Notes: a model not told the origin generated them from the sequence alone. A DNA stretch of 64,000 nucleotides from an uncultured Bacteroides sp. (GCF_905207245.1 NZ_CAJLKP010000024.1:1-64000), one strand, 5' to 3'. Positions 18,395-27,446 are shown, numbered from the stretch's first letter. Numbers and translations are program-made.

Positions 18395-19687
18395 CTACAA
18401 ACCGAAAGCAGCTTTCACCTTATCCACATAATCCAGTTTCTCCCAGGTGAAGAGTTCTACCTCTACATCCTTGTCGCCTTCATAGCGGGATTTGAAGTGC
18501 TTGGTTATCACCTGCGGTTCACGTCCCAGATGACCGTAAGCGGCAGTTTCCTGATAAATCGGGTTACGAAGTTTCAGGCGGTCCTCGATAGCCTTCGGAC
18601 GAAGGTCGAAAAGCTCATCAATCTTCTTCGCAATCTCACCGTCGCTCATGTTTACATGGCTGCGCCCATAAGTGTTGACATAAATATTGATGGGGCGTGC
18701 AACGCCGATGGCATAAGACACCTGCACCAGCATTTCATCGGCTACACCGGCAGCCACCAGGTTCTTGGCAATGTGACGGGCTGCATAAGCGGCACTACGG
18801 TCTACCTTCGAGGGGTCTTTACCGGAGAAAGCACCACCACCGTGAGCCCCCTTGCCTCCGTAAGTATCCACAATTATCTTACGCCCTGTTAAACCTGTAT
18901 CTCCGTGAGGACCGCCGATAACGAACTTTCCGGTAGGATTAACGTGGTAAGTGATGTGGTCGTTGAACAATGCAAGTACTTTCTCTGCATGAATAGAAGC
19001 TATTACACGCGGCATCAGAATGTTGATTACATCCCGGCGGATGGTAGCAAGCATTTCTTCGTCCGCTTTCAGTTGGGCAGCTTCGCTGTCGTCAGCCGGC
19101 TGGATGAAGTCATCGTGCTGGGTAGAAACTACAATCGTATCGATGCGGACGGGCGTGCCGTTATCATCGTATTCAATGGTTACCTGGCTCTTGGAGTCGG
19201 GACGGAGATAAGTCATCTCCTTACCTTCGCGACGGATGTCGGCCAGCACTTGCAGGATGCGGTGCGACAGGTCAAGAGAAAGAGGCATGTAATTTTCTGT
19301 TTCGTTAGTAGCATAGCCGAACATCATTCCCTGGTCGCCTGCTCCCTGTTCCATAGGGTCCTGGCGCTCTACACCACGGTTAATGTCGGGACTTTGCTCA
19401 TGAATAGCGGACAATACGCCGCACGAGTTACTTTCGAACATGTACTCGCCCTTGGTATAGCCGATTTTCTGAATTACTTCGCGCGCAATGAGTTGTAGGT
19501 CAACGTACGCTTTGGTTTTCACTTCTCCAGCCAGCACTACCTGTCCGGTAGTTACCAGAGTTTCGCAAGCTACTTTCGAACTGGGGTCGTAAGCCAACAG
19601 TTTGTCAAGCACAGCGTCCGATATTTGATCGGCCACTTTGTCGGGGTGTCCTTCAGACACCGATTCGGATGTGAATAAATATCCCAT
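18395..19687 (-). CDS. metK: S-adenosylmethionine synthetase
   Basis: 430 residues, the form found in Bacteroidetes. It makes S-adenosylmethionine from methionine and ATP in the cytoplasm. Visible family motifs: SVSEGHPDKVADQISD at the N-terminus, MFGYATNET, GGPHGDTGLTGRKIIVDTYG, and GGGAFSGKDPSKVDRS with the P-loop-like metal/phosphate site. All key residues are present and the frame is intact. Upstream is an approximately 160-base leader with its own promoter, described separately; downstream a clear terminator. It is transcribed alone. Confidence 0.98.
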   Translation of the reverse strand: MGYLFTSESVSEGHPDKVADQISDAVLDKLLAYDPSSKVACETLVTTGQVVLAGEVKTKAYVDLQLIAREVIQKIGYTKGEYMFESNSCGVLSAIHEQSPDINRGVERQDPMEQGAGDQGMMFGYATNETENYMPLSLDLSHRILQVLADIRREGKEMTYLRPDSKSQVTIEYDDNGTPVRIDTIVVSTQHDDFIQPADDSEAAQLKADEEMLATIRRDVINILMPRVIASIHAEKVLALFNDHITYHVNPTGKFVIGGPHGDTGLTGRKIIVDTYGGKGAHGGGAFSGKDPSKVDRSAAYAARHIAKNLVAAGVADEMLVQVSYAIGVARPINIYVNTYGRSHVNMSDGEIAKKIDELFDLRPKAIEDRLKLRNPIYQETAAYGHLGREPQVITKHFKSRYEGDKDVEVELFTWEKLDYVDKVKAAFGL

Positions 19688-19952
19688 TTCAAATTAAAAA
19701 TTAGAAATTAAAAATTAAAAGAAGTATGGAGGTAAATGTGAGTAGGAGCATCAGCACGAAGCCGCCAGAAAAGGATGTTGTTTTAGCATTTTTTTCTGTG
19801 GTTGCAAGCTACTCAAATCTTTCCACATTCATTTTTCGGGTGCAAAGATAAAGGTTTTCTATGAATATGGAATACAATCAAGAAAGTATTAACGAAAATA
19901 TGCGCTTGTAATCAGAAAAATACCTATACATAGGTAAAACGGCAGTGCTTAT
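19688..19952 (-). promoter_or_regulatory. metK leader and promoter region
   Basis: The -7 box is TATCTTTG on the minus strand (CAAAGATA at 19843-19850). The transcript would run about 150 bases before the metK ATG. Within it, an ATG at 19828 opens a 25-codon frame ending at 19751 (starts MWKDLSSLQPQKK, ends FLAASC), which could be a leader peptide. I do not see a known SAM riboswitch fold. Near the coding start is an AT-rich repeat of ATTTTTAATTT type. A short dyad TACCTAT-AC-ATAGGTA lies at 19921-19936, between this promoter and the next gene. Confidence 0.5.
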
Positions 19953-20963
19953 TCAACTCTCAGAAGAAGGCTCTTCCGGCTTTCTATTGCCAACCTTAAT
20001 CAGAACCATCCCGATAGCTATCCACAGCAACTCGCGCAGCCGGGTAATCAGCCCCACATAAACGCCCAATGCCGCAGACATGTGCAATCCGTCCACCGCC
20101 AACGCCAGACCACCCTCACGCGCTCCCAACTGCATCGGGAAAAAGAATATCAGATTGCTGAACAGAGAAGAGAAAGCCAGTATCAGCACACAGTCCCACC
20201 AGTTGACATCCGGAGTGAAGACACTCAGAATGATATAGATTTCAATACTGGAAATGATTCGGGCGGAAAGTTCCAGCAGCAACGAACTGTAGAAGGTAAT
20301 CTTATGCTGGCTATGCAGCAAAGCTATCTGACTGTCTATCTGCTCCAATGTTGCTTTCCGGATGGCAAGGAAACGGCGTGCCCATTTCTTTACGAATGGA
20401 ACCTTTTGCAGGAAAAGGAAGGTTTTCACCGTCATGCCGTTCTTATATCCGCGGGAAAAGAAATAGATGGCCAATAAACAGAAAGCACCTGTTGCAGTAA
20501 GCAGCGCAGCCATGAAAGAATTAATGGGATACAGGGCAATGTAGAGGAAGATGGAAAGGAACCAAAACCAGAAATGAGAAAAGATATGCATCATTACATA
20601 CAGAATGACGGAGGAAGTGGCTTTACTGACACCAACGTAAGGGGTCAGTTCCATAATCCTGTATGGCTCGCCACCCATCAGGCCGCCGGGAGTGGCATAG
20701 TTAATGGCAAAGCCTGTGATGGACAACTTACAGACCGTCCGGAAGGGAACATGATATTTACGGTCGTCCCTGATTATCAGATACCAGGAACAGGTATTTA
20801 TCAGGTAGACAAAGAACCATAGCAACATGATTACCGGAAACCAGAAACCGACTCGTTTCAGGTTCTTCCAGATGTCGGAATAATCCATATCGAGCGTGCA
20901 AAGCATAATGGCAATGGCGAGTATGCCGAAAAGCAGAAATAAGTTGCGGTATTTATTCTTCAT
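19953..20963 (-). CDS. Flippase-like (lysylphosphatidylglycerol synthase TM region) membrane protein
   Basis: 336 residues, about eight hydrophobic helices, starting MKNKYRNLFLLFGILAIAIM. It matches the UPF0104/LPG-synthase transmembrane domain: GFAINYATPGGLMGGEPYR, then SNLIFFFPMQLGAREGG near the C-terminus. Proteins with only this domain are thought to move lipids or lipid-linked molecules across the inner membrane. It lacks the soluble aminoacyl transferase domain of MprF. It has no obvious functional link with metK upstream in the map or folK behind it; the spacing of 87 bases to folK leaves co-transcription possible. Confidence 0.85.
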   Translation of the reverse strand: MKNKYRNLFLLFGILAIAIMLCTLDMDYSDIWKNLKRVGFWFPVIMLLWFFVYLINTCSWYLIIRDDRKYHVPFRTVCKLSITGFAINYATPGGLMGGEPYRIMELTPYVGVSKATSSVILYVMMHIFSHFWFWFLSIFLYIALYPINSFMAALLTATGAFCLLAIYFFSRGYKNGMTVKTFLFLQKVPFVKKWARRFLAIRKATLEQIDSQIALLHSQHKITFYSSLLLELSARIISSIEIYIILSVFTPDVNWWDCVLILAFSSLFSNLIFFFPMQLGAREGGLALAVDGLHMSAALGVYVGLITRLRELLWIAIGMVLIKVGNRKPEEPSSES

Positions 20964-21050
20964 TATTACTTCATTTGCAGGGCATATATATGCAGCCTGC
21001 TGGATATATAGATGGGAAACATTGGATATATAGATGCAGGAAGCCGGTTA

Positions 21051-21515
21051 TTAATCAAGCATATCATGAAAGATATTTCCCAATGTTTTTCCCAATACCG
21101 GATGCATTACATCGGGGGCAATCTCCGCCAGTGGCTCCATCACAAAACGTCGCTTCTGCATCAACGGGTGGGGGAGTTTCAGGGTAGGAGTATCAAGAAC
21201 AAGATTGCCGTAGAGCAACAGGTCGACATCTATCACACGGTCACCATACACACCGTTCACTGATTTATGGGTACGCCCCATCTCCCGCTCGATAGCCTGG
21301 GTTATAGAAAGTACCTCCAGTGCCGGAAGCGAAGTCTCCGCACAAACAGCAGCATTCAGGAAAGCATTATCAGAAGCAAATCCCCACGGGGCAGTAGCAT
21401 AAAAAGCGGACAGGGAAACAATCTTCCCTATCCGCTCTTCCATATGTTGCACGGCAAGACGGAGGTTCTGCTCCTTATCGCCGAGATTCGTTCCTAAACC
21501 GAAATAAACGTTCAT
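21051..21515 (-). CDS. folK: 2-amino-4-hydroxy-6-hydroxymethyldihydropteridine diphosphokinase
   Basis: 154 residues, normal length. It transfers pyrophosphate from ATP to 6-hydroxymethyl-dihydropterin in folate synthesis. Motifs: YFGLGTNLGDKEQNL at the start, FYATAPWGFASDNAFLNAAV, RVIDVDLLLYGN with the metal-binding Asp pair, and LKLPHPLMQKRRFVMEPLAEIAPD. The start codon overlaps the queA stop by one base (TAATG), indicating translational coupling in the truB-queA-folK series. Confidence 0.97.
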   Translation of the reverse strand: MNVYFGLGTNLGDKEQNLRLAVQHMEERIGKIVSLSAFYATAPWGFASDNAFLNAAVCAETSLPALEVLSITQAIEREMGRTHKSVNGVYGDRVIDVDLLLYGNLVLDTPTLKLPHPLMQKRRFVMEPLAEIAPDVMHPVLGKTLGNIFHDMLD

Positions 21516-22573
21516 TACTTGTCTGTAATCAACATCGCATCCCCATAGGTACCGAAGCGGTAACCTTCCTTCAAAGCCACGTTGTACGCCTCCATCACCT
21601 GGTCGTAACCACCGAAAGCGGCAACAATCATCAGCAATGTGGAAAGCGGCATGTGGAAGTTGGAAATCATTGAGTTCGCTACCGTAAAGTCGTAGGGAGG
21701 GAAGATGAACTTATTTGTCCAACCTTCGTATGATTTCAGGTGTCCGTCTGTGCTCACGGTGCTCTCAATGGCACGCATCACGGTAGTACCAACGGCACAA
21801 ACCTGTCTGTTCATATCTTTGGCACGGTTTACGATGCTGACAGCCTCTTCGTTTACAATCATCTGCTCAGAGTCCGTCTTGTGCTTCGTGAGGTCTTCCA
21901 CATCAATATCGCGGAAGTTACCCAAACCGGCATGCAATGTGATATAAGCGAAGTCGATACCCTTGATTTCAAGACGTTTCAGTAACTCGCGGCTGAAGTG
22001 CAGACTGGCAGTAGGAGCCGTCACCGCACCTTCGTTGCGGGCAAAGATGGACTGGAAACGTTCTGAATCATCCGGCTCTACAGGACGGTTGATAATGCTA
22101 TGAGGCAGAGGGGTTTCGCCCAGTGCATACAAGGCCTTCTTGAACTCATCGTGCGGACCGTCATAGAGGAAACGGAGCGTACGACCACGGGACGTCGTAT
22201 TGTCGATAACCTCGGCTACCATAGAGTCGTCGTCACCGAAATACAGCTTGTTGCCGATACGGATTTTACGTGCAGGGTCCACCAATACGTCCCACAGACG
22301 AAGTTCTTCATTCAACTCGCGCAAAAGGAACACTTCAATACGGGCACCTGTCTTCTCCTTATTGCCATACAGACGGGCAGGAAATACCTTGGTATCGTTG
22401 AAGATGAACACGTCCTTGTCATCAAAGTAGTTCAGGACATCCTTGAATTCTTTGTGTTCAATCTCGCCTGTCTTTCTGTGCAGCACCATCAGGCGCGACT
22501 CATCTCTGTACTTTGTCGGGTGCAAGGCAATCTTCTCTTCCGGAAGCTTAAATTTAAATTGCGATAGTTTCAT
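21515..22573 (-). CDS. queA: S-adenosylmethionine:tRNA ribosyltransferase-isomerase
   Basis: 352 residues. It converts 7-aminomethyl-7-deazaguanine in tRNA to epoxyqueuosine using the ribosyl part of S-adenosylmethionine. Family signatures: MKLSQFKFKLPEEKIALHP, DKDVFIFNDTKVFPARLYG, TAPTASLHFS, HAGLGNFRDIDVEDLTKHK and FHMPLSTLLMIVAAFGG. Complete and unremarkable. It is coupled to folK by a one-base overlap and follows truB across a 116-base spacer holding an inverted-repeat element. Confidence 0.98.
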   Translation of the reverse strand: MKLSQFKFKLPEEKIALHPTKYRDESRLMVLHRKTGEIEHKEFKDVLNYFDDKDVFIFNDTKVFPARLYGNKEKTGARIEVFLLRELNEELRLWDVLVDPARKIRIGNKLYFGDDDSMVAEVIDNTTSRGRTLRFLYDGPHDEFKKALYALGETPLPHSIINRPVEPDDSERFQSIFARNEGAVTAPTASLHFSRELLKRLEIKGIDFAYITLHAGLGNFRDIDVEDLTKHKTDSEQMIVNEEAVSIVNRAKDMNRQVCAVGTTVMRAIESTVSTDGHLKSYEGWTNKFIFPPYDFTVANSMISNFHMPLSTLLMIVAAFGGYDQVMEAYNVALKEGYRFGTYGDAMLITDK

Positions 22574-22612
22574 ATTATTTGAGTTTTTAAGTTTTAAGTT
22601 TTTGAGTTCATT

Positions 22613-22689
22613 AGTAAGCTACGAGCTACAAGCTACAAGTGCCATGCGGTTTATAGCGTAGCCACTTGTAACTCGTAGCCTGTAGCTTG
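22613..22689. repeat. GCTACGAGCTACAAG-type palindromic element
   Basis: The spacer between truB and queA carries GCTACGAGCTACAAGCTACAAGTG and its inverted partner CACTTGTAACTCGTAGC; TACAAGTG (22634-22641) pairs with CACTTGTA (22663-22670). The same words occur at 56411-56530. Likely a dispersed intergenic repeat forming an RNA hairpin. Confidence 0.7.
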
Positions 22690-23385
22690 TCACTCTTCTA
22701 TCTCCTGAGCGTCTATCCACTCCTTGAAATCCATCGGGTCAAGGCAATCCGCCAGCCGGACATCTCCCACGCGGGTACGTTCCAAGGCTGTCAGATGGGC
22801 ACCGCTCTGTAGCGCCTCACCGATGTCGCGAGCCAAGGCACGGATATACGTACCTTTGCTGCATACCACGCGAACCTTGATTTCCGGCAGGTTGCATTCC
22901 AGCAACTCTATCTCGTCAATCACCAGCAACTTCGGTTTCAATTCTACTTCTTCGCCCTTGCGTGCCAGGTCGTAGGCGCGCTTGCCATTCACCATACAAG
23001 CGGAAAAAGCGGGGGGCACCTGCTGTATCTCACCGATGAATGTTTTTAATGTCTCTTCCACCAACTCCCGGGTGATGTGCTCCGTGGGGTAAGTGGCGTC
23101 TATCTCGTGCTCCAAGTCGTAGGAGGGAGTGGTGGCGCCCAACTGAATGGTGGCAACATACTCCTTCGTATGATATTGGAACTCTTCAATCCGTTTCGTA
23201 GCCTTACCGGTACAAACAATCATCACCCCTGTGGCCAGAGGGTCGAGCGTGCCGGCATGGCCTACTTTCAATTTCTTCACTCCCATCCGCCGGCAGATGT
23301 GGTAACGTGCATGTCCCACGACCTTGAATGAGGTCCACCCCAGCGGTTTATTGAAATAAAGTACTTCTCCTTCTTTAAATTTCAT
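22690..23385 (-). CDS. truB: tRNA pseudouridine(55) synthase
   Basis: 231 residues. It isomerises U55 in the T-arm of tRNAs. Motifs: VLYFNKPLGWTSFKVV, VGHAGTLDPLATGVMIVCTG with the catalytic Asp, YDLARKGEEVELKPK and CSKGTYIRALARDIGEAL. The short length (no PUA domain) is usual in Bacteroidetes. It starts three bases after the uppP stop on the minus strand, so it is co-transcribed with uppP, DUF3098 and ftsX. Confidence 0.98.
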   Translation of the reverse strand: MKFKEGEVLYFNKPLGWTSFKVVGHARYHICRRMGVKKLKVGHAGTLDPLATGVMIVCTGKATKRIEEFQYHTKEYVATIQLGATTPSYDLEHEIDATYPTEHITRELVEETLKTFIGEIQQVPPAFSACMVNGKRAYDLARKGEEVELKPKLLVIDEIELLECNLPEIKVRVVCSKGTYIRALARDIGEALQSGAHLTALERTRVGDVRLADCLDPMDFKEWIDAQEIEE

Positions 23386-23388
23386 TCG

Positions 23389-24192
23389 TTATCCTTGCAT
23401 TTGTGACAAAACGATGGTTACAATACCGGCAATCGCACAATAGATGGCGAAGTATACCAGCTTGCCCTTCTTCACAATGTTAATCATCCATTTACAAGCC
23501 AGGCAACCCGATACAAAAGCGGCAATGAAACCTATCAGCAATGACAGCGTTGAAATGCTGCCTGCAATATCTTCACCTTTCATCAACTTCAAGCCATCCA
23601 GCAATCCTTCGCCCAATATCGGCGGCATCACCATCAAGAAAGAGAATTGAGCCAGTTTCGCTTTATTATCACCCAACAATAGCCCTGTAGCAATCGTGGT
23701 GCCCGAACGTGAAAGTCCCGGAAGCACGGCGCAAGCCTGGGCCAGACCGATAATGAATGCATCTTTCATAGATATATTCTCTTTCTGCTTCGGCTTATAA
23801 TAATAGGAGAACGACAGCAAAGCAGCCGTCACCAGCAACATGCAGCCCACAACCAGCAGGCCCGAACCAAAGACAGCTTCCACTTCATCTTTAAAGAACA
23901 CACCTACAATACCTATAGGTACCATCGAAATCAATATATTGATTACATAGCGTGTCTCGTCATTCATCTGCCACTTGAACAGTCCCTTGAATATCCATTC
24001 GATTTCCTTCCACAGGACCACCATCGTACTGAATACCGTGGCTACATGCACCACTACCGTAAATGCCAGATTCTCTTCTCCTTCGATGCCAAACAATGCC
24101 GAACCGATAGCCAAATGTCCGCTACTGCTTACCGGCAGATACTCCGTCAAACCCTGGATTAATCCCAGGATGAGCGCCTCAAACCATTCCAT
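23389..24192 (-). CDS. uppP: Undecaprenyl-diphosphate phosphatase
   Basis: 267 residues, a polytopic inner-membrane enzyme. It regenerates undecaprenyl phosphate for cell-wall and surface-glycan synthesis and gives bacitracin tolerance. Signatures: GLIQGLTEYLPVSSSGHLAI with the active-site Glu/His region, and LPGLSRSGTTIATGLLLG, the second phosphate-binding loop. About eight hydrophobic helices. Its place between ftsX and truB is the conserved Bacteroides order. Confidence 0.97.
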   Translation of the reverse strand: MEWFEALILGLIQGLTEYLPVSSSGHLAIGSALFGIEGEENLAFTVVVHVATVFSTMVVLWKEIEWIFKGLFKWQMNDETRYVINILISMVPIGIVGVFFKDEVEAVFGSGLLVVGCMLLVTAALLSFSYYYKPKQKENISMKDAFIIGLAQACAVLPGLSRSGTTIATGLLLGDNKAKLAQFSFLMVMPPILGEGLLDGLKLMKGEDIAGSISTLSLLIGFIAAFVSGCLACKWMINIVKKGKLVYFAIYCAIAGIVTIVLSQMQG

Positions 24193-24241
24193 GTAATCTA
24201 ATTATGAATTATAAAATATAAATTATGAACGATGCAGGTTG

Positions 24242-24484
24242 TCATTCTTTCATTTCTTGTCCACCACGTGGTTTGCGTAATACGGCGTATATCATGAGCA
24301 AGAAACCCACAAGGCAAACCAACGGAGCTACCTTGATACGTCTCGCACTAAAAATATCCGGTTCAAAGTGTGTCGGCGTGGACACCGGACCGGTCATCAG
24401 GATAAAACCGATAATCACCACCGCCATTGCAACGGCAAGCAGGATAAAGTTGGTCTTATCGAAAGCAAATTTCTGTTTACTCAT
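24242..24484 (-). CDS. DUF3098 small membrane protein
   Basis: 80 residues with two hydrophobic helices (FILLAVAMAVVIIGFILM and VAPLVCLVGFLLMIYAV) separated by a short loop with PTHFEPDIFSARRIK. It matches DUF3098, a family found between ftsX and uppP in Bacteroidetes. The function is unknown; the fixed neighbourhood suggests a role with FtsX or in cell-wall metabolism. Confidence 0.9.
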   Translation of the reverse strand: MSKQKFAFDKTNFILLAVAMAVVIIGFILMTGPVSTPTHFEPDIFSARRIKVAPLVCLVGFLLMIYAVLRKPRGGQEMKE

Positions 24485-24529
24485 CTCTTTTATATTATAA
24501 ATAACATTACTATTCTACTAATTACTCAC

Positions 24530-25411
24530 CTATATATAATACAGCGTGCTCGCCTTCATCCGCAGGAACTTATTGATGGAGAGATACGCGCAGAACCACG
24601 TGATGCACACCCCGAACGCAAGCACCGAAGCGGAAACCATCAACATGACGTCGGGCGTAATTACACTAATCAGGTCGGGTTCGTACACCACCAGCCAATA
24701 TGCGGCAGCCCATAAGATGCCATCGGCAATGACAGCCGCCAACACACCAATCCAGAAATTTCGCCACAGGAACGGACGTCGGATAAAGCCCCAGCTTGCC
24801 CCCACCAGCTTCATTGTATGGATGAGGAAGCGTTTGGAGTAAATGGTCAGCCGGATAGTGTTGTTTATCAATGCAAAGGATATGAAAGCCAGTAATACAG
24901 CCAATCCCAGCAGCATCAGGCTGATGTTACGGATATTCTCATTGACCATATTTATCAGGTCTTCCTGATAGCGCACTTCCTGCACATTGGTATTCTTCTT
25001 TATTTCTTTTTCTATTTTAGCTATACTGTCCGTATTCGCATAGTCGGAATGCAGCTTCACCTCGATGGAAGCGTGTAGAGGGTTGTATCCCAGAAAATCC
25101 TGCGGGTCTGTTCCCATCGCCTCAATCTGTTCGTGGAGTGCCTGTTTCTTCGAAATATATTCGGTGGAGCGTACAAAAACTTCCTTGTCCAGCCTCTTCT
25201 GTAATTTCAGAATATCAGCCTCCTTCATATCATCACTGATGACAATGGAGAAATTAATATTCTCCTTCACATAGACGGAAAGATTATGAGCAGTCAGCAC
25301 GAAAAACACCACTAATCCCAACAACAGCAACACCAACGTCGTACTGATGCTGGACGTGATGAACTGCATATCAAAGTAGGATACAGAATTATTTTTGCTT
25401 TTCGTCTTCAT
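24530..25411 (-). CDS. ftsX: Cell-division ABC permease FtsX
   Basis: 293 residues: one N-terminal helix (SISTTLVLLLLGLVVFFVLTA), a periplasmic domain of about 120 residues (with KQALHEQIEAMGTDPQDFLGYNPL), then three helices in the FtsX/MacB fold. FtsX with FtsE spans the inner membrane and controls cell-wall hydrolases at the division site. FtsE is not in the window, as is usual in Bacteroidetes, where the two genes are separated. Its downstream genes DUF3098, uppP and truB form one probable operon. Confidence 0.95.
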   Translation of the reverse strand: MKTKSKNNSVSYFDMQFITSSISTTLVLLLLGLVVFFVLTAHNLSVYVKENINFSIVISDDMKEADILKLQKRLDKEVFVRSTEYISKKQALHEQIEAMGTDPQDFLGYNPLHASIEVKLHSDYANTDSIAKIEKEIKKNTNVQEVRYQEDLINMVNENIRNISLMLLGLAVLLAFISFALINNTIRLTIYSKRFLIHTMKLVGASWGFIRRPFLWRNFWIGVLAAVIADGILWAAAYWLVVYEPDLISVITPDVMLMVSASVLAFGVCITWFCAYLSINKFLRMKASTLYYI

Positions 25412-25435
25412 GCCTTACCACCTTATTTATCTATC

Positions 25436-26338
25436 TTATTTCTGCTTTTTCCTGAACACATAAATCATCGAACTGCTCCGCTCCTTACTTCCCAATGCGC
25501 TGAACCACGCCAGCGTACCACTGAGCATCCCCCGGAAAAAAGTCAGGGAATGACCCATATATTTCTCGCTTAGCATCGACACATAGAATGCATCGAATGG
25601 CATAGGATGGCGCGCAGCCAATATAAGTTCATGCTTAGCTCCCAATCTCTGGATGCTGCCGGGTGTAAAATGCCACAAATGCCGGGGAACATCATAAGCA
25701 GCCCAATGCGCACCGTATTTCTTTGCATCATACGAAGAGCAATTGGGTACGGCAATAATCAGTACACCCTTTTCCGTCAGTAGGTTATTTAGTATGTCCC
25801 ATGTCTCATTCAGGTGTTCCAGATGCTCCATAACGTGCCACAACGTAATAACATCAAAGCTACCGGGAGCAAAATCCTGTAATGCGGTATGAGGCTTTAC
25901 ATCAAGATTGAAGTGTTCCTTGGCAAATACACGCGCCTGCGTATTCTTTTCCACGGCCTCCACCTGCCAGCCCCGCCGCTTCATGGCATCGGCAAAGTAT
26001 CCTGTTCCCGTACCGATGTCCAGTAGACGCCCCGTCTTGCGATGTGCTTCACGAGCCACCAGACGGGCTTTACGACCCAGCATATAACTGCGCACCCAGT
26101 GGTACACCTTATTCATGAGGCCTTTTTTCGTATCAGAATGGGAAATGTAATCGGGAGTTTCATAATATCTGCCTATCTCGGCCTCCACAGGAAAATCCTG
26201 CGTAAAGAGAAAACCGCAATCCTGACAACGGCACAGATAAAATGCTTCGCTGGAAGCATAATGGTCTATGCAAGTCATAGCACGCTCTATATGCGCACTA
26301 CCGCATACCGGACAGACTTTTATGGTGAGTTTATTCAT
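25436..26338 (-). CDS. Class I SAM-dependent methyltransferase with N-terminal zinc ribbon
   Basis: Start set at ATG 26338 (MNKLTIKVCPVCG), 300 residues; the longer frame adds an unlikely 16 residues. N-terminal CPVC...CQDC zinc ribbon, then a Rossmann methyltransferase with LLDIGTGTGYFADAMKRRGW (motif I), FDVITLWHVMEHLEHL and LIIAVPNCSSYDAKKYG. A C-terminal hydrophobic stretch may associate with the membrane. Members resemble UbiE/UbiG-like and glycan-cluster methyltransferases; the substrate is unknown. It precedes ftsX by 24 bases and is probably the first gene of that operon. Confidence 0.88.
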   Translation of the reverse strand: MNKLTIKVCPVCGSAHIERAMTCIDHYASSEAFYLCRCQDCGFLFTQDFPVEAEIGRYYETPDYISHSDTKKGLMNKVYHWVRSYMLGRKARLVAREAHRKTGRLLDIGTGTGYFADAMKRRGWQVEAVEKNTQARVFAKEHFNLDVKPHTALQDFAPGSFDVITLWHVMEHLEHLNETWDILNNLLTEKGVLIIAVPNCSSYDAKKYGAHWAAYDVPRHLWHFTPGSIQRLGAKHELILAARHPMPFDAFYVSMLSEKYMGHSLTFFRGMLSGTLAWFSALGSKERSSSMIYVFRKKQK

Positions 26339-26771
26339 TGAACGTTCTGCAATAATGAAGCGCAGCCCGAACCGGTCGGACCGCACTATACCCGAATTTG
26401 GTGCAAAATAACAAATAAAAAGTGACCTATAGGGCTTTCTTTAAGGAGTTTTAATAAAAGAGAAAGACATGATACACTTATCAGAGTTTTGGCACACCTT
26501 CATAACACTTTTACACCCGCACTCAAAATTTTTCTCCAAAAACAATCAGTGTTCGATAATAAGCGGACAACTGTCCGATAATGAACAGCTACGTCAATAC
26601 TGTATTTACTGATATTCAACAACTTACCACTTTGGCACAGGAATTGACTATTATTAAGCGAAAGCGGTCAGCAAAAAAATAAAGTTCATCTGCCACTTTT
26701 CAACAAGTAGTTCCGTCTAACAGATAGAGCGAAAGCCCAATAGAAATAGTAACAATTAAAAAATAAAGATT
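26339..26771. promoter_or_regulatory. Control region between the methyltransferase and the DUF3836 genes
   Basis: 433 bases without a gene. It holds a dyad CGGACA-AC-TGTCCG at 26564-26577, flanked by near-direct repeats of YCGATAAT (26554-26560 region and 26576-26580 region), then the sigma-54-like element at 26632-26648. An earlier TTGGCAC at 26489-26495 has no matching -12 part. About 110 bases of leader precede the first DUF3836 ATG. Confidence 0.5.
26632..26648 (+). promoter_or_regulatory. Sigma-54-like promoter for the DUF3836 pair
   Basis: TTGGCAC, five bases, then TTGAC: matches TGGCAC-N5-TTGCW except for A in place of C at the -12 core. A palindrome about 60 bases upstream would be the activator site. 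No activator gene is in the window. Confidence 0.45.
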
Positions 26772-27269
26772 ATGAAAACTACAAGTTTATTTAAAGCAGT
26801 CGCATTGGTAGCTATAATGATAGCAAGTGTTCTTAACTCCGAAGTGAAAGCTCAGGACGGTTTCATAACTAATCAGGTGATGAACGGCGATTTAGTCGCT
26901 TCAAAGACTATCTTCAAGCAGGACGGCTCTTACCTACGTAACCATATGCAATATACTTTCACCTACGACGACCAGAACCGCCTGGTAAGCAAACAAGCTT
27001 CCAAATGGGATGGTGTGAAAGATGCATGGGTACCTTATTTCATGATGACCTACCAGTACAGCGATAATGAAATAACCATGAATTACGCCCGCTGGAATGA
27101 GTCTCACAAAGCTTACGACGAGGCTGTTCAGAAAAGTGTCTACGAATTGAATGATGAAAATATGCCGACGGCCTACAAAGCCTACAAGCAAGATAATAAA
27201 TCAGATTGGACTCTGGTGGACCACAAACAGATGGACTTCACGACTAATCTATTGGCAATTGCAAGATAA
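26772..27269 (+). CDS. DUF3836 family secreted protein, copy 1
   Basis: 165 residues with a signal peptide (ALVAIMIASVLNSEVKAQ). The mature part has YD-like beta motifs: MQYTFTYDDQNRLVSKQAS, MMTYQYSDNEITMNYARW, then SVYELNDENMPTAY. This is the Bacteroides DUF3836 family, small secreted proteins of unknown role. The following gene is a close paralogue. It is preceded by a possible sigma-54 promoter and followed by its own terminator, which suggests inducible high expression as a single-gene message. Confidence 0.85.
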   Translation: MKTTSLFKAVALVAIMIASVLNSEVKAQDGFITNQVMNGDLVASKTIFKQDGSYLRNHMQYTFTYDDQNRLVSKQASKWDGVKDAWVPYFMMTYQYSDNEITMNYARWNESHKAYDEAVQKSVYELNDENMPTAYKAYKQDNKSDWTLVDHKQMDFTTNLLAIAR

Positions 27270-27300
27270 AAATACAGAAATTAAAGTTAACAATTAGGTA

Positions 27301-27334
27301 AAGCACGGACCGGGAGGTTCGTGCTTTCTTTTTA
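27301..27334 (+). terminator. Rho-independent terminator after DUF3836 copy 1
   Basis: AAGCACG (27301-27307) pairs with CGTGCTT (27320-27326), followed by TCTTTTT. A near-identical terminator follows copy 2. Confidence 0.85.
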
Positions 27335-27446
27335 AATGGGAAACTCATTTAGCAACCAAAAAAAGTTTTACCGAAATGCAACTTTCTTAGTAGATAGTAA
27401 CGTCTAATAGAAAACAAAGAATAATAACCATTTAAAAATAAAGATT

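Noticed and set aside
19688..19850. Known SAM riboswitch upstream of metK
   Set aside because: I could not fit the leader to a recognised SAM aptamer; only a leader and a short upstream frame can be supported.
26489..26495. First TTGGCAC as a second sigma-54 promoter
   Set aside because: The -12 half does not match (CATAA instead of TTGCW).
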